From: Sclerotinia nivalis
Lineage: Eukaryota; Ascomycota; Leotiomycetes; Helotiales; Sclerotiniaceae
Length of the DNA: 64,000 bases
Assembly: GCA_029531795.1 (NCBI GenBank)
Contig: JAPEIS010000013.1
Location: 248,001 to 312,000 of the forward strand
Direction of reading: 5' to 3'
The position numbers were made by a program, and so were the translations under genes. A model generated the notes under the pieces. It worked only from the letters and a program-made list of their open reading frames with translations. It was not told where the DNA came from and did no database searches. This document shows, piece after piece, positions 24,204 to 34,666 of this stretch (positions are counted from its first letter, which is position 1; each line of letters opens with the position of its first letter).

Positions 24204-24216
24204 TCAAAGATTTCGA
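24204..24216 (+). repeat. Left target-site duplication of LINE B
   Basis: TCAAAGATTTCGA, within LINE A ORF2 (codons Gln-Arg-Phe-Arg), repeated exactly at 30175-30187. Confidence 0.88.
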
Positions 24217-24466
24217 CACAACAAATTTCGAAGAATAAAATTTCTTCGAAATACGACCAGTTCTTCTCTTTATTTAATAAAGAAATACTCCCAAAATCCA
24301 TTCCAATTGTTCCCAAGTGAATCGGCCCAGTAGTTGTTGTGATACTGTCGTCGCCGCTCAAAACACGAAACTTATACGAAAATTCGTGTAAAAACTCTTT
24401 CTAATTTCCTTTAACTCTTCTTCTTATTGAGCGTATAAGGTTCTGATAGGTTTATCAAATCTAATA

Positions 24467-25936
24467 ATGAACTCTCCGATGGAAGGATCCTTTGGATTAT
24501 CTCCTGAACCTACTCCCCCACGAGTAATAGTGATGCTAGGCTCTCCAATATCCAGTTCCTCCATTATAGATCCAATCCCTTTATCCAGAAACCCCTTCAT
24601 AATACAAAAATCATTTAATCTCTTGAGTCCTATTTTAGCCCAATCCTTCAATTCGCAAAGGCAGCTAGATATTCTCAGTTCAGATGATCCCTTCCGATTC
24701 CCTAACAAATCTATCCCCTTCAAAATTAATAACAAACGATGCCAACAATCAATCAATTCCGGAATCAAGTTATCATCCGTTAAATAAACGATTGAAGGAG
24801 TTAGAGATCTTCTAATTCTAATAATATCATTAAAGAAATCCTTCGAAGAACAATCTAAAATCCTAAATCTAATCGAAATCTTCAGAGAATACCTTGAAAA
24901 AAGGAAACTTTCGAAGGCTTTCAATATTATTACTTCTCAAATCAATTATCTCGAAACCGTTACCAGAAAAATCGAAATACAAGTAAATCATTTAGCCGAT
25001 CTCTCTAATCAATCTACTTCTCTTATTATTAGGAAAAAACCTTCTGCATTCAACAATACTAATTATGCTTCAACTGTAAAAACCAACGAATGGAATGTCG
25101 TCTCCAAAGACAAAACCAATAAACAAAATCCTCCAGAAAAATCACAAAAGAAGGAAGATAGTTCAAATAAACGTTTAATCCTTATCAATCCCTTTATTCC
25201 CAATCCAGATTCCTTTTCTCCTCTTATAATGAAAAACCAAATGAACGAAGTATTTATGAAAGCCGGAATCAAAGGTTCTGTTATCTCAGCTATTATTATT
25301 TCCGTTAATAACAATATCATTATAACTATTAATGATTTATTCATCTTTCAATTCCTTCTGGAAAAGATATCAATTTGGAATTAGTTCTTAAAATTCGAAA
25401 GGATTCAAAAAGATCAAATTTAGTACAAAGTGATTATTCACAAAATCCTTATAAAGGAATTCTCAGGGCCTAAAGGTATAGATCTTATCAAAGATAAAAT
25501 CAAGACCTTTAATACTAATCTTTCCTTAATAAGAACTCTTTATTAACTTACTTCGATAATCAAATGATCGATTCAGAAAGAAAAAGCAATAGTTATTGTT
25601 TTTGTTATCAAAAGAGAAGCTAAATTAGTTATCCGAAAAAGATTATATATCGTAGGGATCAGTATAAGAGTAGAAAAATTCTACTCCTCTTCTTCAAACT
25701 CTCAATATCAAAAATGCCAAGGATTTGGCCATCAAGAATCATATTGCAGAAAGCCCTCTGCTTGCGGGCTTTATAGCAACAAACACTCTACAACCGGTCA
25801 CTTTTGTATGGTCTGCCAAACAAAAGGCAAACCATACCAACATCTTGTAATTAAATGTGCCAATTGTTAAGGAGAGTATAAAGCAAACTCGAAAATCTGT
25901 GAAATATACTAAGCAACTACGAAGAAACCTAATTAA
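24467..25936 (+). pseudogene. LINE B ORF1 (Gag-like with zinc knuckles), inactivated
   Basis: One frame runs from ATG 24467 to TAA 25934-25936 with internal stops. The N-terminal part is Pro/Ser-rich, the middle has coiled-coil-like helices (EEQSKILNLIEIFREYLEKR), and the C-terminal part has CCHC-type knuckles starting at Cys codon 25715 (KCQGFGHQESYC, then CGLYSNKHSTTGHFCMVC and a final CANC). The stop overlaps the ORF2 start in TAATG. Confidence 0.8.
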
Positions 25937-28900
25937 TGTTATACAACGATATTCGCATCCTTCAAATTAATTTAAATAAGAGTCCTTAAGCTACTGAGAG
26001 TACTCTTCAATTGGTTTTGGAATTTAATATCGATCTGATACTCATTCAAGAACCATAGATCCTTTCAAATCCTGAGAAAGATTATTCGTCTATTAGATCG
26101 ATTGCACATTCCAGTTTTACTCAACTCTTCCCAAATCACCTTTCAAACCTTCGTCCCTGCACTTTAACTTATATCTCGAAAAGCTTCAAGCTATTAATCG
26201 TTTTAGCTCCCGATTCCCCAAAAGACTTTGATATGCAAATTATCGATATTTCAGAGGGAAATCACACAGTCCAACTCCTAAATATCTACAATGAAGCCGA
26301 TTAAGCGAAAGAAAAAGGATATATTATTGAATGATGCCTTTTCAATACCTCTCTTTTTCATCATACTATCCTTATCGGAGATTTCAATTCCTATCACTTA
26401 TGGTGGGACCCTTTTTCGAACAAAAGTTCAAACGCTGATCAATTAGCTGAGTGGTTTGAAGATTATAACCTTACAATTATGAATGAACCGGATATTAGTA
26501 TATTTTATCGAACGAATATAACAAATCCAAATGTACTAGATCTCATTTTAGCTACGGAAACTATATCACTTAATATACTTGATTAATAAGTTCTTCCTGA
26601 TTTTGGATCAGATCATTTAGGGGTTATATTCGAAGTGAAAAGTATATTGCTTTTTATATAACAAATCCTGTTGTTAAGATACAATACAAAACAAACAGAT
26701 TGGAATAAATTCATTTCAATATTCAAAATAGAAATTTCGATATCTATAATCCTGAATTTCAAGGATTATTTCGATCTTTTTATTCTAGAATCCGATTCCC
26801 TTAATGCTTTGAATGATCAAAGCCAACTAGTAAAAACATTCGACGAAGCTGTTAAAGAATTCACTCAAATTATCACTAGATCAGCGAAAGCCAGTATTCC
26901 GAAACTCAAAACAACCAAGAAAGCGAAGTCTTGGTGGTCCACTGAATTGAAAGCCTTTCGGAAACGTTTCGTATCGGCTTACGATATCTCCAAATAATAT
27001 CCTGAGGATAATATGTTTAAGAAGATCTATCAATCAGTAAGAAATCATTATTTTCAAATTATCAAAACAATTAAAAAGAATTATTGGAATGAATTTCTTG
27101 AAAAAGAGGATACTCAAACGATTTTCAAAGCAATGTCCTATACAAAAGATCTTCAAACTGAAAGGATCCCGAATATCTGTTTCAACCCTTTTCAATTCGA
27201 AAGCTTATTCGAAGGAAAATGTTCGGCATTCAGATCAACCTTGTTCTCTCCCCTCTTAATTACCCTAGTATTCATATAGGAAGGGTACAAACAATCGAAC
27301 AAATGGGATTGGCCCAAATTCACCGAAAGTGAACTTTTTAATGCTTGTTCAATCAAGATAAAAGGAAAGACTCCTGGTCTAGACGGAATTACTCAGGAAA
27401 TCATTATCCAAGCTTACAAAGCAATTCTTACAACTTTCTTTACCTTATTCAGCAATTTAATCAATCTCGGGTATCACCCTTCTTGTTGGAAACAAGCTAC
27501 AGGAGTTATATTCAAGAAACCCTCAAAACCAGATTATTTTATTCCAAAAGCATACAGAGTTATTGTTCTTCTCAACTGTTTAGGCAAGATAAGCGAAAGA
27601 ATCCTAGCTCAAAGATTTAGTTATTTAGCTGAAATGACGAAATTGCTTTATTATTTTCAAATGGGTGGCAGACAAAAGAAATCAGCAATTGATATAGTTC
27701 TTCTACTTACTATAGAAATCGAAAGAAACTCAAGGATTCAAAAGAAAACCTCAGCTCTTTTTTTGGATGTTAAAGGAGTTTTCGATTATGTATCCAAAAA
27801 CCGATTTTTAGATATCTGCAAGAAGTTACATCTTCCAATTAGTCTTATAGTTTGAATCTTATCATTTCTGAAAGAAAGACTACTCAAACTTGCATTCGAT
27901 GTTCAAACAGAGTTGTTCAAACCAATCAATACTGGAATCCCCCAAGGAAGTCCTATATCACCAATCCTCTTCTTAATCTATATTCGAGATCTCTTTCAAT
28001 CGAACTTGGTTGGATTTCTTTTATATATTGATGATATAGCCTTGATCATTTATTCTACTAGCTGGAAAAAGAATATTTTCATTCTCGAAAAAGCAACTAC
28101 AAATATCTATACTTTTGATGAGAAAAACGCCATTCAATTCGATTTAGCAAAAACAAAGCTAATATATTTCTTCATATCCAAATACACAAAAAACGTTTTG
28201 ATCAAGTTACCCAATTTCGAGATTGTTCAACCTTCGATATTAATCAGATGGTTAAATGTATAGTTCGATCTTGGTCTTAGTTTCAAATAATACATTATAA
28301 TCAGAACTACTTAAGCCAAAGCCTCGTTTTATCGAATGGCTAGGTTAGCTAATATTGAGAAAGGACTTAATCCTAAAGCTATGAGACAATTATATATGGC
28401 TTATATGATCAGTATAGCCGATTACAGTTCTATCATTTGGTGGAAAGGTCAAATTCAATTCAAGAAAACTCTTTAATCAATTCAGAATTTAGTTCTTCGC
28501 AAGATTCTAGGGGTCTTCAAAATCTCATCTATCAAACCAATGGAAGTAGAAGCAGCCCTTTGCCCTTCAGAAGTCAGATTAAATGCTGGAATAAAGCAAT
28601 ATGCTTTCAGATTATTAAAAATCTCCTGGTCACATCCAATCAATCAAATTATATCGAAGCTGGTTGCTGAAAAGGAGAATCAGGATGCGATTTCTACTCC
28701 ACAAAGAAAGTATTCAAAACCCACTTAACTCGAAAGAATCAATAATTCAATCAGAGAAGAATACGATTCCCTCGTTTTAGAAAAAATTGATCACTTTCAC
28801 TTTCCCCTTTGGAAAAGAGATATTCTATACAAAGTCAATATCAGTAAACTATCCAAGGAAGATGCTGCAATCATATATAATCTAGTTTTCAAATATAGAA

Positions 28901-29892
28901 GCAAAAACACCATCGTTATATATACAGATGCTTCGTCAATTTTGGAAGGGATAGGAGTAGGAATCGGGATCGTCGCTATTTCGGTCAGCGATCAAGTTCT
29001 TTATAAAGAAACATTCAATATTGGTATAAATCAATTAATGTATAATAATGAACTTTTTGGAGTTACAAGAGTAATCGAATATGCAAGTTCTATAGTTCAA
29101 TCAGATCAGAAATTCAAGATCTACTCTGATAATCAGGCCGGACTTTATCGATTGAAAATACCTTCGGATGCTTTTGGTCAAATATGCCAAATCAGAGTAA
29201 TCAAGGTTACAGAAACTCTTATAAGGAAAGGAGCCGAGATTTTCTTCAATTGGATTCCTGAGCATATTTTGGTGGAAGGAAACGAACTAGCCGATGTTCT
29301 TGCAAAAGAAGCTACAAGATTAAGATCATCGTTGAACGAAACTAGTTTTGCTTTATTAGGAATGAATATCAAAAGAACGAAATCTGAAGATTGGATTATC
29401 CTTTTCAATATAAACAACCTTTGATAATCATTATTATTATATGTAAAAACTTACCCTTGGAAAACCAGCTCAAAAATCGGTATCCCAGGGAATATCAAAA
29501 GAAATATTATCAGTGTTTTTTTCCAATTAAAGATTGGTTACGGATACTTCAAATCATATTTACAACGCTTTGGAATCTCGGCAAATGATAAATGTAGATA
29601 TGGAAAAAAAGAAACTCCTGATTATTTATTACTCAGTTGTTCTTTATATAAGAAAGCAAGAAGAAAACTCAAAGAAAATAACTTATTATCTAGATTCATT
29701 ATAAAATACCTATTTCATACCAAAGCAGGAACAATCAAAACCCTCGAGTTCATCGATACAACAAGAATAGCTATTAGATTATGGTATCTCAAACGAACAT
29801 AAGGAAAAGAAGGAGAAATAGAAGCAAAAGGAACAGAAGGAGCAAAAGAAGTAGGGGAAGAGACGAATGATGAAATTGAAAGAAGGGTGTAA
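25936..29892 (+). pseudogene. LINE B ORF2 (endonuclease-RT-RNase H), inactivated
   Basis: A frame of about 1,318 codons with scattered stops. The endonuclease has LIQEP near 26045, LIGDFNSYHLWWDP near 26373 and SDHLGV near 26608. The RT has GKTPGLDGIT near 27362, FLDVKGVFDYV near 27757, GIPQGSPISPILF near 27931 and LLYIDDIALI near 28018. The RNase H has VIYTDASS near 28915, IYSDNQAGLYRL near 29119 and a closing GNELADVLAKEA near 29278. A terminal CxxG..ETPDYLLLSC knuckle follows near 29595. Domain order and length are those of a complete fungal LINE. Confidence 0.85.
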
Positions 29893-30174
29893 ATCCTTCT
29901 ACAATTTTAAATAAATATTATTTCTTTTGTTATCTTTATAATATGCTTCAGCGTTTATAAAACAGGATTATTCTTCAGGATTAGTTTTTACTTCCTTTAT
30001 TCAACTCAAAAGATTGAGTTTATCTTAATCATTTAAATCATGTATTTAACCAGGCCTATAAGCCAGTTTACCTTCATTATGTTATCTGTTAGGGGTTCGT
30101 AAAAGCCTTTAGTCGTCTTAGATAGTCTTAGACTCAGTGTAGACATTAATTTAATCAATAAATCAATCAATCAA

Positions 30175-30187
30175 TCAAAGATTTCGA
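30175..30187 (+). repeat. Right target-site duplication of LINE B
   Basis: Exact copy of 24204-24216. LINE A coding sequence resumes here with the next codon. Confidence 0.88.
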
Positions 30188-33100
30188 ATCAATATATTAA
30201 ACAAAAAACTCTTCTCTATTTTATTAACAAAGAATCTATTGAATCTAGATTTACTAATTCTGAATACAACTACAAATCTTGATAAATTAGCTTTAGATAT
30301 CACTCAAGCTCTACAATCAGCATACACAGGATCAGCTCAAAGATCACTTGGCCGAAACATAGGTCAACCATAATAGAACGAGGCCTACCGGACAGTTGTT
30401 CAAGAAAATCGAACGAATAACTCTCCAGAATCAAAACAAAATCTTCGAAAGGTTGTCAAAAAAGCGAAAAGGGAATTTTGGCTTTTTAAGCTTGATTCAA
30501 TCAAGGAAATAAAAGATATCTTTAAAATAACAAAATAGCATCAATCAGCTGGAATATATCGAACTCTTCCTTTAGTAGATCCTTTAGATCATTCTTTTGC
30601 TACAACAATTCAAACTAAAAGAGATCTATTCATCAATAATCTATTGACCAATACAGCTGAAGTTAACGATATCCCATTTGATTCGCTTTCAACTTCCATT
30701 CGTTCAATTGCCTTTCCTACTATCACAATTCAGGATATTCAAACTGTTATCCTTCATACAGGTAATACAGCTCCAGGAATAGACGAGATCCCTACCAAGA
30801 TCCTACAATTAGCATAGCCACTAATCGAACCATATATCTTACAACTCTTTCAAAAATACCTCGAAATAAGTTACCATCCTAAATACTTCCGATCAACGAT
30901 TGTAGCCATCATTCCGAAACCAAACAAATCAGATCATACAAATCCTAGATCTTATAGACCAATAATCCTACTCTCAATATTAGAAAAAGATCTCGAATGT
31001 TTGATTGCAAAGAAGATATCCTGGATTATTATAATCCTCAAAGTACTAATCAAACAATAATTCGGAACGCTTCCTTTGCGTTCATCAATCGATCTCACAA
31101 CTTGCCTTACACATAATTTGGAAATGGCTTTGAATTCAGATTCTAAAGCTATTTTATTAACTATGGATATCAAAAGTACTTTTGATATTATTCTCCCAAA
31201 ACATTTGGTTTGCCGATTTAGGGAACAAAGATAGCCTGATAATCTAGTTCGATGGATACAATCGTTCTCTACAAATCGAACAATTTGCATTCGACTTGAC
31301 AGCAAAATAAGGCCCAACACTAGTATTGAATGTAGTTTACCACAAAGCTCCCCAATTTCGCTTATCCTTTTCATACTTTATATAACCCCTTTGTTTTGGT
31401 TAGGCAATCCTACTCGAAGATTTGAATATGCAAACGATATTGCACTAATAGCTTTTTCTTCAAGCCTACAATCTAATTGTGATCAACTACAATCCGAAAT
31501 ACTGAAGACTTTGAATTAAAGCAAATCTGAAAGGATCACTTTCGATCCTATGAAGTCTGAACTGATTCACTTCTTTAGAGGTTCTAGGAAAGGTATCGAA
31601 AGCCTTATTATCCATATAGAAAATCTTTCAATAATGGAAAAACCAGGTTTATTAAGATAATTAGAGGTTTACTTCGATAGAGAATTGAGTTTCAAACCTT
31701 ATATCCAAATCCTTTCAGCTAAGGCTTTTATAATTACGAATGTATTGCGTTCGCTTAAAAAGACAATCCAAAGCATTCTATCAATTTTACTTCAAAAAAC
31801 AATTACAATCTATATTCTGAAGAAATACTACTTTGTAACCGAAACCTGGTAGCCTAGCCGAACTAAGAAACGAGGCTTAAACTTCACAATCTCGAATCAA
31901 GTAGATAGATATTTAAAGCTTTTGAATAAGATTATATTAACTAATACTCGAGCAATCCTCCCTATATTCCGTACAACTAATACTGCTACTCTATACAAGA
32001 AATCAAATCTGATGCCTTCTGAGATTGAACTAAATTTGATATCCCAAAGCTTCGCTACCCGAACAGCTCGGCTAGATCTTAAACATCCCCTTCGAATTCG
32101 AACCAAAAATATCCTAGCTAAAGCTGAAGTTAGAACTGCTGAATCAAAGTTCTCAAGAATTATCCTAACTCTTCCAAAAGCTGAATATATCAATCCAATT
32201 GCTCTTCCCCCTTGGAAAAACAAAGAACCACATATTATCACAGAAACCCAGATCGATAACCCTCTCGATCATTCGAAGAAACAAACAGCTAAGGATTTCG
32301 AAAGATTTATATCTACAATTCCAAAAAGTGATTTGCAAGTCTTCTTCGATAATTCGAAAAACGAAGCTCTGGATGATGCTATAAAAAGTGGATCAATGAT
32401 TTATCAATACAATCTGCAAATAGATCGACAGACTTTCTCACTAAGCTGTAATACTGAAATCTTCGATACCGAAACAACTACAGCTTTGAAAAGTACTCAA
32501 ACAGCAATACAACTACCCTCAACTAAGTTCGCTACAGACCTCTAAGTTTTCTTGGATAACCTAAAAGTTGCTATACGATTAGACTCTCATTCCACTGGAT
32601 CCTCTCAATCTGTATTTGAAGAATTCTGCGAACTAACTACAGCTTGACCTCTCAGGCTTCATTTGCCACATACTCGCCCTAGCTCAATTCAAATTCGATG
32701 AATTCCTGGGCACCTAGATATCCCCAGAAACGAAGCAACAAACAAAACAGCTAAAAAGGGAACAATACTCCCATCCTCATCTGATCCTATCTATACTCTC
32801 GCCTTCTTGAAAAGAATCACTAAAACAAATACCAAATCAACAAAAGCTAAATTATAAACAACTACAATACCACAAAACTACAATGATCTTTTTATAACTT
32901 ATAATAACAAATCGATTATACTTTCTTTTGATCGAACAATACTAGAATATATCCTAGCAACCAGATCTCAACACAGCGATTTCGTAATATATCACAATCG
33001 CTTTAATTACAAAGATACTTATATACTATATTTATATAGGAAAAGAAAATCCCCTCTTCATTTTTACTTTTATAAAATTGAAAATACTCAAAAAACCCTT

Positions 33101-33345
33101 TCAAAGTTATTACTATCTAAAGCCATCCTTTATCTTTTGGAAAGTATAGAAGAAACAACGAAACTAACAGTTTGATTCAAATCTATAAGATTCTATCAAA
33201 ATATATATCCTCGATTCCCTATACAATTTATTGATTGAAAGATTGCTTTGATTTTTATTTTTATTTTTATTTTATATTATTTTTGGATTTTCTTTGTATA
33301 AAATGTTGGGTTTTGGTTCGGAAAGATTGAGTTTGTACAAACTTT

Positions 33346-33363
33346 AAAAAAAAAAAAAAAAAA
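33346..33363. repeat. A18 run inside LINE A 3' region
   Basis: Homopolymer run. LINE A continues past it to the right target duplication, so it is not the element's terminal tail. Confidence 0.7.
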
Positions 33364-33570
33364 TCTTTATATTAACAAAATCATATTAAAAAGTTCGATT
33401 GCGATGATAAAGAAAAGAAGATCAAGAATCGAAGGATTTAACTATATTATAAAAGACAACTGAAATATCTACCCAAAGGATTAACTCAATACACAACAAC
33501 AATCATATAAACCCTACTGAAGCATTTAATATATATAATACTAGTAAATTTAGATTAGCTAGTTAGAAAC

Positions 33571-33667
33571 CCAGGGGCCTTCCTCCCCTGGCGTCCTTTG
33601 TCCCAATTGGGAATTTGAGGCCTGTGCTTCGCACAGAGCCTCGGACGAAAAATATCACACACACACA
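33571..33667 (+). other. Structured 3' end of LINE A with (CA)n tail
   Basis: A hairpin at 33571-33591 (CCAGGGG/CCCCTGG) is followed by a branched fold. CGTCC at 33592-33596 pairs with GGACG at 33643-33647, enclosing the 12-base palindrome TCCCAATTGGGA (33601-33612) and an 11-bp stem-loop at 33617-33642 with a TTC loop and one bulged A. The element then ends GGACGAAAAATATCA plus CA repeats and the target duplication. LINE 3' structures of this kind are often the recognition site for their own reverse transcriptase; that role here is inference. Confidence 0.65.
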
Positions 33668-33682
33668 TTACAATTTCATCGG
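33668..33682 (+). repeat. Right target-site duplication of LINE A
   Basis: Exact copy of 21604-21618; normal-composition single-copy DNA resumes after it. Confidence 0.9.
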
Positions 33683-34666
33683 CAGGTACGAGGGTTAATG
33701 CTTCATCCATATATCTTTTATTCTCCCTGCTTCAAATCGTATTGATGAGGAGCTCAATGGTGTTCGTCAATTAGGACCATCGCTCCTTGGGCCAACAAAC
33801 TCACCAACGCTGATGTGCTGATGTGTCCACTTGATTCCCAGCTCGACAAATAAGCCATATCAACAAAGCCTGTCGAAGTTACCAGTAGGACAATGTTCAG
33901 AATGATGTTAATTGATTTTCTCACACTGATCTTCTCACTTGGCTAAGAGAGTGTAATAACAATGACTAAGAAATAGATACAAGAATGACTGATGTTGAAT
34001 GTGGAGGGAGCCAGGATACATCTTTCCAGCTCTTGGACCATCTGCTCTCAGACAAACGCCACAAGTTACACCCTCAGACTCTCCAGACTTCAATGAATAT
34101 CCCTAGAATACCTCACCTACTCCTTGGTATCGATGACGCTCACTACCTCAATAGCCTCTCACAAATGATACTAATAATGTGCACCGAATAGGTGGTTGGT
34201 GGTTGTGTTATTTTGGTGGCGTAAAGGAGTTTCTTTGAATGAATGAAGTTTGATCATTATTGTTGTTATTGTTCTGGTCAACCATGTAGCTTGGGACAAT
34301 TTGGGTTCCAATAGTGTGGTTTCTATATCTGTGCCTCTCGGGCAGGTCTTGAGTTCCAGCTAGAGCTTGAAGACTTGTGCACAAAGGGTATATGTTTTGA
34401 CTTTCGTATGCTGTCTCACCATTTTGTTGAATATTTGATTTGTTTCTTCCAATAATGTTTCCCCCAAGTGAACATTTACGTATGTTCTTAAACCTGCAGA
34501 TCCGGCCTGCTTAAAGGAAAACTTTCTTGGGTGATGGATGATCATGAGAATAGTTGACCTGTGCTTCGATTATATTTTCCTGTTGCATTCTTTTACAGAG
34601 TCCTGATCTGTTTAATGTCTTCATTGATGATCTTAAAATTTCAGATCAATTCAGGGTCCAGCAGGC
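33683..34666. other. Intergenic region, retroelement nest / MFS gene
   Basis: About 1 kb of noncoding DNA that includes the MFS promoter. I see no gene or clear regulatory site in it. Confidence 0.5.

Larger units (their letters stand above)
24217..30174 (+). mobile_element. LINE B (non-LTR retrotransposon), full length but inactivated
   Basis: A 5,958-base element is bounded by 13-bp direct repeats inside LINE A's endonuclease. It has a leader of about 250 bases, ORF1 (24467-25936), ORF2 (25936-29892), and a 3' region ending in an AATC/CAAT repeat tail at about 30150-30174. Both ORFs stay in one frame over their whole length, with many stop codons, so it decayed by substitution and not by deletion. 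It is distinct from LINE A in sequence and 3' tail, so it is a different family or subfamily. Confidence 0.9.
23250..33238 (+). pseudogene. LINE A ORF2 (endonuclease-RT-RNase H), split and inactivated
   Basis: Three pieces: about 23250-23554, 23773-24216 and 30188-about 33238. The endonuclease shows LIQEP near 23390, GDLNLHH near 23935 and a SDH near 24148. The RT part has TPGID-like TAPGIDEIP near 30770 and YANDIALI at 31427, where YADD is expected. Paired stops TAA TAG at 30371-30376 stand where LINEs have PWWNE. The RNase H remnant starts near 32335. The frame is held throughout, with substitutions only. Confidence 0.75.
21619..33667 (+). mobile_element. LINE A (non-LTR retrotransposon), inactivated and interrupted by LINE B and a solo LTR
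   Basis: A 12.05-kb insertion lies between 15-bp direct repeats. LINE A itself is 21619-23554, 23773-24216 and 30188-33667, about 5.9 kb. It runs 5' leader, ORF1, ORF2 (endonuclease, reverse transcriptase, RNase H) and then a 3' region with hairpins and a (CA)n tail. Coding frame is continuous across both interruptions: ORF2 resumes at 23773 and again at 30188 with no residue lost. This shows the inserts are secondary. The many stops in place of Gln and Trp codons, and AT-rich composition, mean it cannot be active. The EN-RT-RNaseH order fits the Tad/I-like group of fungal LINEs. Confidence 0.9.

Noticed and set aside
24424..24924. Minus-strand 166-codon frame within LINE B
   Set aside because: It is antisense to LINE B ORF1, whose frame and zinc knuckles are well supported.
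33346..33363. A18 run as the 3' tail of a separate third LINE
   Set aside because: LINE A sequence continues to 33667, where the 15-bp duplication lies, and LINE A's ORF2 frame links 24216 to 30188, so no third element is needed.
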